This document shows, in pieces, positions 17,838-27,084 of a stretch of DNA of 64,000 nt (position 1 is the stretch's first letter; every line of letters begins with the position of its first letter). This DNA is from Bradyrhizobium guangdongense. GTDB lineage: Bacteria; Pseudomonadota; Alphaproteobacteria; Rhizobiales; Xanthobacteraceae. The notes under the pieces are model-generated. The model was not told the origin of the DNA. It was given only the letters and a program-made list of their open reading frames with translations, and did not search any database. A program made the translations under genes and the position numbers. The DNA is taken from contig NZ_CP030052.1 of assembly GCF_004114975.1 (NCBI RefSeq), positions 744,001-808,000 of the forward strand, read 5' to 3'.

Positions 17838-18257
17838 ATGGTCTACGCAAGGTGCAACTGTGGTGCAGTCATGCTCTCGCTCCCGGAAGAACCGTCCAAG
17901 ATAGTCGTTGCTTGTCACTGCATCGACTGTCAACGTCGAACAGGTGCGCCGTTCGGCGTGGGAGCATATTACCCCGCGGAGGTTGTTACCGTCTCAGGAA
18001 CTTCAAAAGAGTTCGCACATGCCGCTGCAAGCGGCGGGGAAATGCATAACTATTTTTGTCCGCAGTGCGGATCAACGGTCTATTGGAAAGTCACCAGCTT
18101 GCCTTCGATGATCGGTGTTGCAGTCGGCGCGATGGCAAATCCAAAGTACCCAGCTCCCGGCATATCGGTTTTTGAGAAATCGAAACACGACTGGGTTCAA
18201 ATTGAGGGTGCCGTAAAGCACTTTCGGGAAAACTACCACCCGGAAAATTCAGGCTGA
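17838..18257 (+). CDS. GFA-family zinc protein (glutathione-dependent formaldehyde-activating fold)
   Basis: About 139 residues from ATG 17838, preceded by GGGGAA; an upstream in-frame ATG lacks a good ribosome site. The zinc-binding cysteines are visible in ARCNCGAV, ACHCIDCQRRTG and YFCPQCGSTVYW, the pattern of the Mss4-like GFA fold. Members bind zinc and sometimes glutathione; the substrate of most is unknown. The gene is intact and converges on the truncated CD-NTase, whose homology ends almost exactly at this gene's stop codon. This suggests the pair was created by a deletion or insertion junction. Confidence 0.82.
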   Translation: MVYARCNCGAVMLSLPEEPSKIVVACHCIDCQRRTGAPFGVGAYYPAEVVTVSGTSKEFAHAAASGGEMHNYFCPQCGSTVYWKVTSLPSMIGVAVGAMANPKYPAPGISVFEKSKHDWVQIEGAVKHFRENYHPENSG

Positions 18258-19032
18258 AATCTCGCCCCGCGCCGACGAGGTGATTGACGCGTCGAACTTG
18301 CGGTCCGAGGTCGGCCACCGCCTGCTTAAACCAATCTTCGAGCAGACGAGGGTCGGATTCGATCCACTTGCCTTCCCGAAGAGCGAGCCGGAGTTCGTCC
18401 TGATTGAGGCGCTCGTATATCTCGTCATCGAGCGTCTCTGCATCAAGAAACAGCGCGCTGTCAGCCCGCTTGGTCAATGCGGCGTCCTCGGCCAGCCGAA
18501 CGAACTCCTGATCCGGGATCGCGTACAGCGGAAGGTCGATGTAAGCTTTGCTGTCGAGGACGACGCGGACGCATTTTTTGGCTCGTCTATCCAACGTCCA
18601 TTTTCGTTTTTCGCAGAGCGGCGCAAGGACCGTCTCGACCAACCGGTAGTAACCTGCGGCCGCGATCACGGGGTTTCCCGTCTTGGCGAGAAACGAGACC
18701 GGAAGGTAAACGCCATCGTCGTAATCAATCTGCTGCGGCGGATGTGCCGGATCATTGAGCGTGCGATACGCGGGCGAGGCACTACCCTGCATACGGAACT
18801 TCAGACGCAATCGAGGTTCGGTCGCGCCCTTCCGAACGGCAGTCGTTTCCATAACCAAACTACGATCCGCGAAGCGTTGCCAATCCGAAAATCCAGCCTT
18901 AAGCGTCTCTCGGATCTCGTCACGTGCCTTGCGGAGCTTTCCCTCGCGCGGCTCCGGTACCGTGAGCCGGGCGAGATAGTCGTTCTCGGTCGCCGCGTCA
19001 GTGAATGCGCGATGCAAGTTGAGTAGAGCCAT
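18250..19032 (-). pseudogene. DncV-like CD-NTase (CBASS cyclic dinucleotide synthase), 3'-truncated
   Basis: From ATG 19032 (preceded by GGGGGTGA) the protein matches the DncV group: MQGSASPAYRTLN (Gly-Ser motif, residues 82-84), QIDYDDGVYLPV (D103 and D105), YIDLPLYAIP (D166), and LREGKWIESDPRLLEDWF. D103 to D166 spans 63 residues, almost the same as the catalytic spacing in DncV. Homology ends near residue 258 (GAGRDF), about 170 residues short of DncV. The frame then merely continues antisense to the GFA gene to 18091. The catalytic half is intact but the C-terminal helical core is lost, so activity is unlikely. No ubiquitin-like transferase partner genes remain. Confidence 0.78.
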
Positions 19033-19345
19033 TATCACCCCCAAATCGAGCGGAATATCAACAAAATGTGGTGGGCTGCTGCCCAGACACGAGAGGTGAC
19101 GTGAACAAATAGGGTCCCGCCGGAACGCGCCTTCTTTCCCAGTTAAAAATGCGAGAGGATTCGGTCTTCCGGTGGGCAAGCCGTGGTTTGTAACAAAACT
19201 TCAAAAAAATATAAGTGATTTCAATACGATCTGGCAGAGAGAGTGGGACTCACCCCCTTTCGGGGTCGCGGACCCCTTGTTTACAAGCCTAACCTTCATT
19301 TTCAGGGGTTCTTGTACGGCCGGTCCCACACCGAGGTGCTCCACC

Positions 19346-20035
19346 ATGTCGAATTTCAAGATGCCCAAGCCGATCAAGCGACCGACCTCCGAGAACTACT
19401 GGATCCGCAAGAAGGTGCCCCTGGTCGGCAAGACCGAGCTCTGGGCCACTCTGGGGACCAAGGACGAACGCCAGGGCCAACATCAAGATCGGCGCCGTCA
19501 ACGTGGCCATCGAGGCTCAATGGGCCCGCCTGCGTGACGGGGCTGCCCGGGCGGCGAACTCGACCGAGGTAAGTGGCGACCCGCGCCAAGCTCAAGAAGC
19601 CTCTGTTCTACGATCCGGAACGTCGTCGCGGCGGAACGGTCAGGGCATCCTCAATTCCACAAGCTCGCGGAGCGGATCGGCGAATGGGTTCACGGTCCCG
19701 GAATCAACATACCCTACGACGTGAAGCCCAACCACGGCTGGCGCCATCTGTTCAAGAGCGTGGCGAGGCACGTCAAGATGGACCGCGAGGTCGAAGGCTT
19801 CATCACCGGCCACCGTCCCAAGGACTCGAACGCGGGCAACGACTACGGAGACTGCTGGATCGAGACGATAGCGGCCGAGATCGAGAAGTACCCGCGCTAC
19901 GACATCGCCGCTCTTGATCATCCCCCGGTGCCGCACAAGCGCCGCGGGCGGACCAACTTCGACGTCGCGATCGCGAAGGTGGCGAAGGAAGGGCGCAAGG
20001 CAGCACGCGCGAGCCGGAACTCTGGTGCTGGCTAG
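19346..20035 (+). pseudogene. Tyrosine recombinase/phage integrase remnant
   Basis: The start MSNFKMPKPIKRPTSENYWI with VGKTELWATLGTKDE is the N-terminal SAM-like/DUF6538 type segment of rhizobial phage integrases. The frame breaks near 19460 and 19560. The end, read in another frame from about 19650, gives WVHGPGINIPYD, HGWRHLFKSVARH and FITGHRPKDSNAGNDYG, the His-x-x-Arg and later His box of the catalytic domain. The middle of the catalytic domain is missing. It marks an old site of island integration next to the DncV-like fragment. No flanking tRNA gene is visible. Confidence 0.65.
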
Positions 20036-20146
20036 GCGACAGAGGAGAGCGGGTGGATGGGGCAAGCGGAATTCGCTTCCCAATTTCCGGATTTCTCCGG
20101 GCAGGAGTAGCGGATAGTGAAGGAACTGGGGTAAAAACGACCTGTG

Positions 20147-20947
20147 ATGTCGCAAAGCTGTCCACCTTCGCCGGAGTACCCGCCGATCAAGACCGCCGAT
20201 CTCTACCTCATCGGATGCGGAATCCTGCCTGCGCGAGACGTCACTTTGGAAGCGCTCTCGATCCTGCGTCAGGTGGTCTCATATACGACGCTGCCAAGCC
20301 CCAATCTCCGGTCGTTTCTCGAAAGCAACGGGCTTGATTTCGTCAACATCGAGCACCTCTACGAAAAAGGGAAAGAGCGAGCGAAGATTTACGCAGATGT
20401 CGCCGCCCATATTTTCGAAAAGGCGACCAGGGAGCGTCCGGTCGCGTATTTGACCTACGGGCATCCGATGTATCTCGACGAGCCCGTTCGTTTGATGATA
20501 GCCGGCGCACCGGCAAGAGGTCTGCGGACGCACGTCGTACCAGGTGTCTCATTCGTCGATTCCATCATCGCACGATTGCCGCTTGTGGTCGGCCCGGCCG
20601 GCTTCCAGGTCATCTCGGCCGATCCCTTGGTCGAAGGCACAGCCTCGATCAATCCGTGGCGATCGACCCTCGTCGCGCAAATCGGCAGCTTTCGGATCCC
20701 CACCGCAGACGGCGAGCAGGCATTGGCTCCCGCATTGCTGGCACCATTGATGGAGCGGCTGCTCGAGCAGTATCCCGCCGACCACCGCATAACTTTTTGC
20801 GACCTCGATGAGAGCGGCGCGGAGCCGCTGTTTCTGACCGTTCCGCTTTGCGCTTGGAGCCTGGCGGCGGATGGGGTAAATTACGCGACGACAATCTACA
20901 TTCCGCCGATCGACCCCGCCAATGGCGGTCGCGAGAACGGCTTTTGA
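20147..20947 (+). CDS. Borosin-type (tetrapyrrole-methylase fold) SAM-dependent peptide N-methyltransferase
   Basis: A 266-residue protein from ATG 20147 (an overlapping GTG at 20144 is possible). ADLYLIGCGILPARDVTLE is the opening strand and SAM loop of the tetrapyrrole-methylase fold, and HVVPGVSFVDSII is the second SAM motif. Y72, R78, Y82 and Y104 stand in the order and with the exact gaps (6, 4 and 22 residues) that I recall for the catalytic Y66, R72, Y76 and Y98 of the fungal borosin enzyme OphMA, and Y104 lies in the conserved YGHP. Such enzymes methylate peptide backbone amides. Unlike OphMA the enzyme carries no fused core peptide, so a separate precursor is expected; the next gene is the candidate. 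Uroporphyrin- or cobalamin-type methylases are less likely, as no such pathway genes are near. Confidence 0.72.
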   Translation: MSQSCPPSPEYPPIKTADLYLIGCGILPARDVTLEALSILRQVVSYTTLPSPNLRSFLESNGLDFVNIEHLYEKGKERAKIYADVAAHIFEKATRERPVAYLTYGHPMYLDEPVRLMIAGAPARGLRTHVVPGVSFVDSIIARLPLVVGPAGFQVISADPLVEGTASINPWRSTLVAQIGSFRIPTADGEQALAPALLAPLMERLLEQYPADHRITFCDLDESGAEPLFLTVPLCAWSLAADGVNYATTIYIPPIDPANGGRENGF

Positions 20948-20962
20948 AACGGGACGTTTGCC

Positions 20963-21184
20963 ATGACTACCGGCCCACTTGAGCGCGTGCTCGCCAGAGC
21001 GAAGGAGTTGCTGCTGACGGCGCCCGACGATTGCGCCCGTGAAATCAGAGCAATGCCGGAATTCACACAGCTGTCATCAGCCGAGCGGTCGGCTGTCGCG
21101 CAGTTGCCCGTGCGCGAGATCGCCGGTTTCCTGGCGACCGCCGATATCAGGCGTGTGGCGTCACGGAAGGCTGCGCAGGCTTGA
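20963..21184 (+). CDS. Small helical protein, candidate split-borosin precursor
   Basis: A 73-residue protein beginning 15 bases after the methyltransferase stop, with GGGACG ahead of its ATG. It is predicted to be nearly all helical. The segment FTQLSSAERSAVAQLPVREI resembles the helical leader (borosin-binding domain) of split borosin precursors such as SonA in its pattern of Leu, acidic, Ala-Val and Leu positions. The remaining C-terminal tail (LATADIRRVASRKAAQA) would be the core, but it is short and basic, unlike the hydrophobic cores known so far. It could instead be an accessory binding protein. The stop overlaps the start of the next gene (TTGA). Confidence 0.5.
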   Translation: MTTGPLERVLARAKELLLTAPDDCAREIRAMPEFTQLSSAERSAVAQLPVREIAGFLATADIRRVASRKAAQA

Positions 21185-22842
21185 CGCAGACAGGTGAGCC
21201 CGAACAGGACTCACCCCCGCCGTACCGCGAAGTCTACGCGGCGGCGATTATGCCGTTCTTGTACCAACCCAATATTCATGAGTTTGGGGGATGCGGGAGC
21301 ACGAAGCACTTCACGCGAGTAAAGTCTGAAAAAAAGACGGCCAAGGCAGCGACGTCCCCCCAGCAGACGCCCGAAGCGGCGACACCAAGCTGGGTCAAGG
21401 CATTCGGCAAAGCTAGAGACAACATCTACAAGGCGCAACCGGCTTGGCGCGAGGTCACTCAGTTCAGCATCGAGGTGCCGATCGAAAAATTCGACCTCTA
21501 TAAACAAGAGCTTGAAGAGAAGCCTGATAGAGAGGAGGCTAAAAAGCCGCGGAAATTTCCGATTGAGAATCCTCGCTTCAGGGCGATCGTTTCACTCTTC
21601 CCTGGGACGGGCGTCGGCACGATCGCCTTCTGGCTGAAAATCGGGTCAATCCATGCGTGCGATGCTTTGCAAGCGGTTGACCTCTTCAAGCTGACCGACC
21701 CCGCTGCGGCTTTCGGCTGTCTGAAGGTGGCTCACAGGTCGACCCCCTTTGAGCAGGTCTCGGACCTTGCAAAATTTTACCTGCAGATGTTCCGGGAAGA
21801 ATCTCCGGCCTTATTCACCGAGCCCCCCGAGCGTCCTGCGGTTCATCCCGAGCTGCGACGATGGAACGAGACCTATAGGCAAGTCTTGGAACGTGCCCGA
21901 GCCTACTGGGCCAGATTTCAAGAGAAGTATCCGGATCTTTCGCGCGACTTCAAGGAACCAAGTCAAGAGGGTGATGAACAAGACCCGTCTTTCTCCTATC
22001 CTTTCTTGTACGTTTCCTCCGTCGCGGACACGAGAAATGCGGCCGACCTCAAAGAGGGGAAAACAGGGCAGGAGATCGTTTCGATCAACAACCGCTACCG
22101 CCTCTTGGACCAAACCATTGCGGCCTCCGAGGTCGAACAGGCGTTCGAGGCCAATCTACTACAATACGACTATGGGGTGATCCTGGTCTCGCGTGCGAGC
22201 ACGGTCGAAATCCATGCGGAGATGCCGTTCTCAAGGCCGAAGGCCGGGCAGACGGTGCAAGACTCGATTCTCGACGACCTCTTCCAGTTGATGCTCCTCG
22301 CCGAGGTCCCGGTCATGCAGTTGTTTTCGCTGCAGCACGTGAATTTACGACTAGGGAGCGATCTCGAGAACGTTCGGACCGAGTTGCATCCTAGGACTTG
22401 GCGTAACCCGCTCGCTGTAGCCTTAATTTCGCTGGTGGCTCTCTTTGTTGCAGTAGTCATCATTTACGCATCTGTGCGGGCATCGTGGCCGCTAACACTT
22501 TTGAGATGGCCAGCGAGGCTTTTGGAAGTTTGCGCTTCCATCCTCTTCTGGCTGTCGATCTCGGTGGTCGCTTTCAGCTTAGCAGAACCGCTTTGGCAGA
22601 ATTTGCTGCAAAAGCGGAAGTTCATGAACTTGATCAGCCGCTTCGGCACTGTGTGGGTAGCCGGTGAAGTGATCTACGGTCGATTCAACGATGCCTACCA
22701 AAGCGCGTTTCCGATCGCCCAACTGACGAAGAGTTACGAACAGAAGCAGGCGACACTCGATTCGCTGCTTGAGTCCGGGTTCCGTCTATTCGTTACGGTC
22801 GTAGGCCTGCTGGTCGGGCTGTTCACTGCGCTTGTTCGATGA
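21181..22842 (+). CDS. Large membrane-anchored protein of unknown family in the borosin-like operon
   Basis: A 553-residue protein from a TTG at 21181 that overlaps the previous stop; an ATG at 21250 is the alternative. About 400 N-terminal residues are soluble, with a low-complexity spacer (KKTAKAATSPQQTPEAATPS). Two hydrophobic helices follow (ISLVALFVAVVIIYASV near 405-425 and VCASILFWLSISVVAFSLA near 438-458), a cytoplasmic loop, and a final helix at the very C-terminus (LFVTVVGLLVGLFTALV). I do not recognise the soluble domain. The layout suggests a membrane-tethered effector or exporter-linked partner of the methyltransferase. Codon use matches the intact genes of the window. Confidence 0.65.
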   Translation: MTQTGEPEQDSPPPYREVYAAAIMPFLYQPNIHEFGGCGSTKHFTRVKSEKKTAKAATSPQQTPEAATPSWVKAFGKARDNIYKAQPAWREVTQFSIEVPIEKFDLYKQELEEKPDREEAKKPRKFPIENPRFRAIVSLFPGTGVGTIAFWLKIGSIHACDALQAVDLFKLTDPAAAFGCLKVAHRSTPFEQVSDLAKFYLQMFREESPALFTEPPERPAVHPELRRWNETYRQVLERARAYWARFQEKYPDLSRDFKEPSQEGDEQDPSFSYPFLYVSSVADTRNAADLKEGKTGQEIVSINNRYRLLDQTIAASEVEQAFEANLLQYDYGVILVSRASTVEIHAEMPFSRPKAGQTVQDSILDDLFQLMLLAEVPVMQLFSLQHVNLRLGSDLENVRTELHPRTWRNPLAVALISLVALFVAVVIIYASVRASWPLTLLRWPARLLEVCASILFWLSISVVAFSLAEPLWQNLLQKRKFMNLISRFGTVWVAGEVIYGRFNDAYQSAFPIAQLTKSYEQKQATLDSLLESGFRLFVTVVGLLVGLFTALVR

Positions 22843-22854
22843 GCACAAAGGCGC

Positions 22855-23120
22855 CGGTCTCGTCTCAGCGAATCCTCCTCGCCGACGATGGCACAGAAAG
22901 CATCTTCTCGGCGCCGGAACGACCAAGCTCGCTTACAAAGCCGCACGCCTGATCGCCTGGGCAGACGACACTGGAGGCTCTTGCGGAGCAAGGGGTCGAC
23001 CGCGCGCTCGACCTCGGTCCGGGACACGCGCTGGCCCAGATGATGCAGAGCACATTCCCCTCGATCCGATGTTATGCTTCCGACGGATTCCACAGCATCA
23101 ATGGTCTGCGCGACTGGATC
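22855..23120 (+). pseudogene. MdcH-like malonyl-CoA acyltransferase, C-terminal fragment
   Basis: Pieces in shifting frames give APVSSQRILLADDGTESIF, LAYKAARLIAWADDT and then a continuous LEALAEQGVDRALDLGPGHA followed by YASDGFHSINGLRDWIA. GPGHAL with the preceding strand is the end of the acyltransferase domain in MdcH/FabD-like proteins, and the DGFHSINGLRDW tail resembles MdcH of malonate decarboxylase. At least two indels are needed to join the pieces. At about 23120 it runs straight into the exonuclease fragment on the other strand. Confidence 0.45.
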
Positions 23121-23591
23121 GCCTTCAGGAAAGCGATCTCGTCCTCGGACGCTGTCTCGCAGACGTCGATGTACCCAGGATTTGGACCGACCGTCGCTGC
23201 CGTCGCTCCCGCGATAGCCGCGCCTCTTGAGTAAATCCTTGAGATCGAACGGGGATTGCTCCGCCCACACCCGCAGCGTCGGCTTGCGGGCGGTCCCGAG
23301 CAGGAGCGCGAGAGCAGGCTCTCCTGTTGTCGGCAGGTCGATCGAGAGGATTTCCAATAAAGCGTGGCAATCGTCGACCGCGCGATGCGCATGGTGGAAG
23401 AGGCCGGCACCGTTCAACAGGTAGCCGAGACGCGACCCCTCGAAGCCATGCTTCCGCCAGTCGACCTCGGTAGCCGAGCATCCCCAAGCCTTCGTCTCGA
23501 AGACCGGCCAACAGCGCGCCGCCATCTCTGCTGCGAATTGCGCCAGCCACGGCAGATCATACCGCGGTTTCATGAAGAGCGGCGATTTGCC
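23115..23591 (-). pseudogene. DnaQ-like 3'-5' exonuclease, internal fragment cut by IS21
   Basis: Reading from the IS21 end at 23591, the frame gives [20 protein letters not shown], then GFEGSRLGYLLNGAGLFHHA and HRAVDDCHALLEIL. H-x-A-x-x-D in HHAHRAVDDCHALL is the Exo III motif of DEDD exonucleases. One inserted base near 23170 shifts the frame; the rest (GYIDVCETASEDEIAFLKAI) lies in the neighbour frame. The N-terminal DxE part is gone, removed by the IS21 insertion or lost before it, and the C-terminus ends at the MdcH junction. Confidence 0.6.
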
Positions 23592-24456
23592 TGTCAATCG
23601 GCCTGCAAATTTGACCCCTCATCGGCGTCCAATTTTGACCCCTTCGTGCGGCGGGCTTTGCTGGTAGCGCTCGTCTCGTCGGAGCTGGCCGGGATAGCGG
23701 AGGCGAGACGAGCGCGGTGGCGTGATCGTCGTCTCGGCTCTTGAACCGCCAGCTATCGTTGCCGGTTTCGACAATGTCGCAGTGATGGGTCAATCGGTCG
23801 AGCAGCGCGGTGGTCATTTTGGCGTCGCCGAACACGCTCGGCCATTCGCCGAAGGCGAGATTGGTGGTCACGATGACGGAGGCGCGCTCATGGAGCCGGC
23901 TGACGAGGTGGAAGAGAAGCTGGCCACCGGACTGGGCGAAGGGCAAATAGCCGAGTTCATCCAGCACGATGAAGTCCATCCGGGTCAGATGCTCGGCGAG
24001 CCGTCCTTGCCGTCCGTTGCGGGTCTCGGTCTCGAGGCGATTGACGAGGTCGACGACGTTGAAGAAGCGGCCACGGGCACCGGATCGGATGCAGCTTCTG
24101 GCGATGGCAATGGCCAGGTGGGTCTTGCCTGTGCCGGTGCCGCCAACCAGCAAGACGTTGCGTTGTTGGGCGATGAAGCCGCCGCCAGCGAGATCATTGA
24201 CGAGAGTCTGATTGATCGGCGTGCCGTCGAACTGGAAGTCGGCGATGTCCTTGGCCAACGGCAGCTTGGCAATGGTGAGCTGGTATTTGATCGACCTGGC
24301 TTGCTTCTCGTTGATCTCGGCGTTGAGCAGGTCGCCGACAATGCGCTGAGGTTCGTGCTGGCGCTTGACGGCAGTTGCCATGATCTCGTCGAAGGCAGCC
24401 TTCATGCCGTAGAGCTTGAGTTCGCCCATGAGGTCGAAGATTTGGGTTCGTTCCAT
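23557..24456 (-). CDS. istB: IS21-family helper ATPase IstB
   Basis: About 299 residues from ATG 24456, whose first base is the last base of the istA stop (TGATG). Walker [16 protein letters not shown], Walker [13 protein letters not shown], sensor [12 protein letters not shown] and arginine-finger region [10 protein letters not shown] are all present, as in IstB/DnaC-type AAA+ proteins. It selects the target and stimulates the IstA transposase. The reading frame has no stop before the terminal repeat and runs 34 bases past the IS end, so the last dozen residues come from the flanking DNA. Confidence 0.92.
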   Translation of the reverse strand: MERTQIFDLMGELKLYGMKAAFDEIMATAVKRQHEPQRIVGDLLNAEINEKQARSIKYQLTIAKLPLAKDIADFQFDGTPINQTLVNDLAGGGFIAQQRNVLLVGGTGTGKTHLAIAIARSCIRSGARGRFFNVVDLVNRLETETRNGRQGRLAEHLTRMDFIVLDELGYLPFAQSGGQLLFHLVSRLHERASVIVTTNLAFGEWPSVFGDAKMTTALLDRLTHHCDIVETGNDSWRFKSRDDDHATALVSPPLSRPAPTRRALPAKPAARRGQNWTPMRGQICRPIDRQIAALHETAV

Positions 24457-26069
24457 CAGATGGTCCTCCGGAGGTTGTCGTAGCGGGCACAATCGGCGAT
24501 CGGCGCATGACGGAGCGTCAGTGCGGCCGGCGTCATGATGTTGGCCGGTGGGGCGGGTTCACGTTGACGGGCCAAGATATTGAGCACGACATCGGCGGAA
24601 TGGACGCTGTGACTGAGCGCTTCGGCACAGGCCGCTTCCACCGCGGGCAGACCGTCAGTCAGCACCGCGTTGAGGATGTCGATCATTTGCCGATTGCCAT
24701 CGTCCGTGCTGGCAAGTTTGCGCCGGATCCGCTCGATCGCGGCCGGCAGCACCCAGTCTTTGAAGGGAGCACCGTTGCGCAAGGCGCCGGGTTTGCGGGC
24801 GAGCACCGGCACGTAATGCCAGGGGTCGTAGACGGTATCGCCGCGGCCAAAGGATCGCGGGTGCTCGGCAACGATGCGTCCATCCTGACGGATCACGATG
24901 CGATCGGCATAGGCTTGAACCTCGACCGGCCGTCCGACTGCGCTGGCTGCGACCGAGTACTTGTTGTTGTCGAAGCGCACCAGGCAGGTCTTCGAGACCG
25001 ATGCCGTCACCGCATGGAAGCCGTCGAAGCGGCCAGCATAGGGAACGAGTTTGGGGCGTTCGGCTTCGAACACTTCCCAGATCGTCTGATCGACCAGCTC
25101 CGGATGGCGATGAGCCTTGGCGTAGGCGATGCATTTGTCGAGCAGCCAGGCGTTTAACTCGTCGAGGTTTTTGAACCGCAGCCGCGGCGTGAAGAAGCGT
25201 TCCCTGACCAGCCCGACCTGGTTCTCGACCTGCCCCTTCTCCCAGCCCGACGCTGGCGTGCAGGCGACCGGATCGACCAGATAGTGGCTGCACATCTGCA
25301 GGAAGCGGCGATTATAGAGACGCCCTTTACCGACGAAGATCGTCTCTACGGCGGTCTTCATGTTGTCATAGATGCCGCGGGTGCAGGTGCCTTTGAACAG
25401 CGCGAACGAACGGTCGTGGGCGTCGAACACCATCTCCTGCGTCTCCCGCGGATAGGCCCGCACGAACAGCATGCGGCTGTGACAGAGCCGAACATGGGCG
25501 GCCTTCACCATCACCGTGGTGCCGCTCAGCAAGACCACCTCGTGGCTCCAGTCGAACTGGTAAGCTTCGCCTGGGGCAAAACTCAGCGGGACATAAGCGG
25601 CTGCGGTCGATTGCCCGCGTTCCTTGCTCCAGCGCCTGGCGTAACGCCGCACCGCATCGTAACCGCCGTCGTAGCCGCGGCGGCGCAGCTCTTCGAAGAT
25701 CCGGATCAACGTCAGCTGTTCACGAGCCGGTTTGGCCGCGTTCGCCGCCAGCAATCCGTCAAGCTCTACTGCCCATCGGCCCAGCTTTGGCCGCGGCTGC
25801 ACCTGCCGCTCGTACTCGAAGGAGGTCTCTCCCGACCTCAGCACCTTCCGGACCGTGTTCCGCGACACCTTCAGGTCACGGGCGATCTCCTTGATCGTCT
25901 TGCCCTTGATGAAGTGCTCGCGCCGGATCCGGGCAATCGTCTCCACGATCAGCATCCCCCACCACCTGCTTCGTTCCAAAGCAGGCAGCGCAACAGACCA
26001 ATCTGTAGGGGGTCAATTTTGGACGCCGATCCCCCGGCTTAGGGGGTCAATATTGCAGGCCGAATGACA
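23592..26069. mobile_element. IS21-family insertion sequence, complete
   Basis: The element is about 2478 bp with istA and istB on the minus strand. The left end begins TGTCAATCGGCCTGCAAAT and the inverted right end reads TGTCATTCGGCCTGCAATA. Both are followed by further GACCCC-containing repeats (23610-23640 and 26005-26060), as is typical of the multiple TnpA sites in IS21 ends. I see no matching target duplication: the left flank ends TTTGCC and the right flank begins GTTTGA, which suggests a later deletion or recombination. It lies between the exonuclease fragment and an IS66 fragment. Confidence 0.85.
24456..25955 (-). CDS. istA: IS21-family DDE transposase IstA
   Basis: About 499 residues from ATG 25955 ([14 protein letters not shown], the usual start of this group); an ATG at 25979 is possible. 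The N-terminal helix-turn-helix ([20 protein letters not shown]) binds the terminal repeats. The rve-type catalytic core starts near [15 protein letters not shown], with the first Asp there, the second in [10 protein letters not shown] and the Glu in [14 protein letters not shown]. The C-terminal beta domain ([18 protein letters not shown]) is normal. The gene is intact, so the element may still be mobile. Confidence 0.92.
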   Translation of the reverse strand: MLIVETIARIRREHFIKGKTIKEIARDLKVSRNTVRKVLRSGETSFEYERQVQPRPKLGRWAVELDGLLAANAAKPAREQLTLIRIFEELRRRGYDGGYDAVRRYARRWSKERGQSTAAAYVPLSFAPGEAYQFDWSHEVVLLSGTTVMVKAAHVRLCHSRMLFVRAYPRETQEMVFDAHDRSFALFKGTCTRGIYDNMKTAVETIFVGKGRLYNRRFLQMCSHYLVDPVACTPASGWEKGQVENQVGLVRERFFTPRLRFKNLDELNAWLLDKCIAYAKAHRHPELVDQTIWEVFEAERPKLVPYAGRFDGFHAVTASVSKTCLVRFDNNKYSVAASAVGRPVEVQAYADRIVIRQDGRIVAEHPRSFGRGDTVYDPWHYVPVLARKPGALRNGAPFKDWVLPAAIERIRRKLASTDDGNRQMIDILNAVLTDGLPAVEAACAEALSHSVHSADVVLNILARQREPAPPANIMTPAALTLRHAPIADCARYDNLRRTI

Positions 26070-26070
26070 G

Positions 26071-26457
26071 TTTGAGGCCAAGCTTGATCACCTTGCACCG
26101 AAGAGCGACACGGCGAAGGCTTTGCGTTACGCGCTGCGTCATTGGAACGGCCTGGCGCTCTACCTTGATGACGGGCGCATCGAATTGGACACGAATGCTG
26201 TCGAGCGTGCGATGCGGCCGATCAAGCTCAACGCCAAGAACTCCCTTTTTGCCGGTTGCGACGAAGGTGCCGAGAATTGGGCATTGCTGGCTTCGCTCAT
26301 TGAGACCTGTAAGCTCAATGGCGTCAGTGCCGAGCACTGGCTCGCTGACGTTCTCGCCAAGCTCGTCAATGGTTGGCCTGCGGCGCGGTTGGACGAACTG
26401 CTTCCCTGGGCGTCGACCTATACGATGCATACACTTGATCCGAGGCTGGCGGCATGA
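26071..26457 (+). mobile_element. IS66-family transposase (TnpC) C-terminal fragment
   Basis: Beginning at the base after the IS21 end, the frame reads FEAKLDHLAPKSDTAKALRY, then LYLDDGRIELDTNAVERAMR and the end DELLPWASTYTMH. This is the last 128 residues of an IS66 TnpC, including the final catalytic Glu region and the IS66_C tail. The remainder of the transposase and the element's other genes are missing. Its stop overlaps the start of the pRiA4b ORF-3 gene. Confidence 0.85.
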
Positions 26458-27056
26458 ACCTGAACACGACCGCGGTCCGGATCAAGGTGACCCTCAAGGA
26501 TGTGAAGCCGGCGGTGATGCGTCGCCTCGTCGTACCCGTCACCTTGCGCCTTGATCGGTTGCATCTGACGCTTCAGGAGGCATTCGGCTGGACGAACGGT
26601 CACCTCTTCGAGTTCTTCGCTGGCGATGTTCATTGGGGAATTCCTGATCCCCACAACGATTACGGCCACCAGCCCATGGATGCGAGCAAAGCGCGCCTCT
26701 GCGACATCGTTCGCGAGACCGGCGCCAAGACGATCCACTATCTCTATGACTTCGGCGACAGCTGGGACCATGTGATCAAGCTCGAAAAATGGTTCGAGAA
26801 CACCACGACGGAGGGACTTCCCTTCTTGCTCGAGGCCGCCGGTCGTTGTCCTCCGGAAGACGTAGGCGGTGCGCCGGGTTATGCCGAATACCTCGAAGCC
26901 ATCAGAGACCCCGCCCATCCGGACCACGAACATATGCGCCTCTGGGGCCCGGGGCGGTTCGATCCCAACGTCGTCGACCGGAAGGCGCTCGAAGCCGCCG
27001 TCAACGCGTTGTCCGACATATGGAAACCGCGGCGGCGCGCTACGCGAACAAAATAG
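26454..27056 (+). CDS. Plasmid pRiA4b ORF-3 family protein
   Basis: A 200-residue protein of the PF07929 family: RIKVTLKDVKPAVMRRLVVP at the N-terminus, LHLTLQEAFGWTNGHLFEF, the central HYLYDFGDSWDHVIKLEK and the conserved RCPPEDVGGAPGYAEYLEA. The function is unknown. The family is a frequent passenger of IS66-type elements in rhizobia, and here its ATG overlaps the TnpC stop. It appears intact although the element that carried it is broken. Confidence 0.85.
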   Translation: MNLNTTAVRIKVTLKDVKPAVMRRLVVPVTLRLDRLHLTLQEAFGWTNGHLFEFFAGDVHWGIPDPHNDYGHQPMDASKARLCDIVRETGAKTIHYLYDFGDSWDHVIKLEKWFENTTTEGLPFLLEAAGRCPPEDVGGAPGYAEYLEAIRDPAHPDHEHMRLWGPGRFDPNVVDRKALEAAVNALSDIWKPRRRATRTK

Positions 27057-27084
27057 GCGTCAAGCGCCATTCAAAAGGGCCGCA

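Noticed and set aside
19180..19345. tRNA gene or attachment site beside the integrase relic
   Set aside because: I could not find a cloverleaf or a direct repeat with another part of the window.
23722..25157. Two plus-strand frames of over 200 codons
   Set aside because: Both mirror istB and istA, which have complete AAA+ and DDE motifs.
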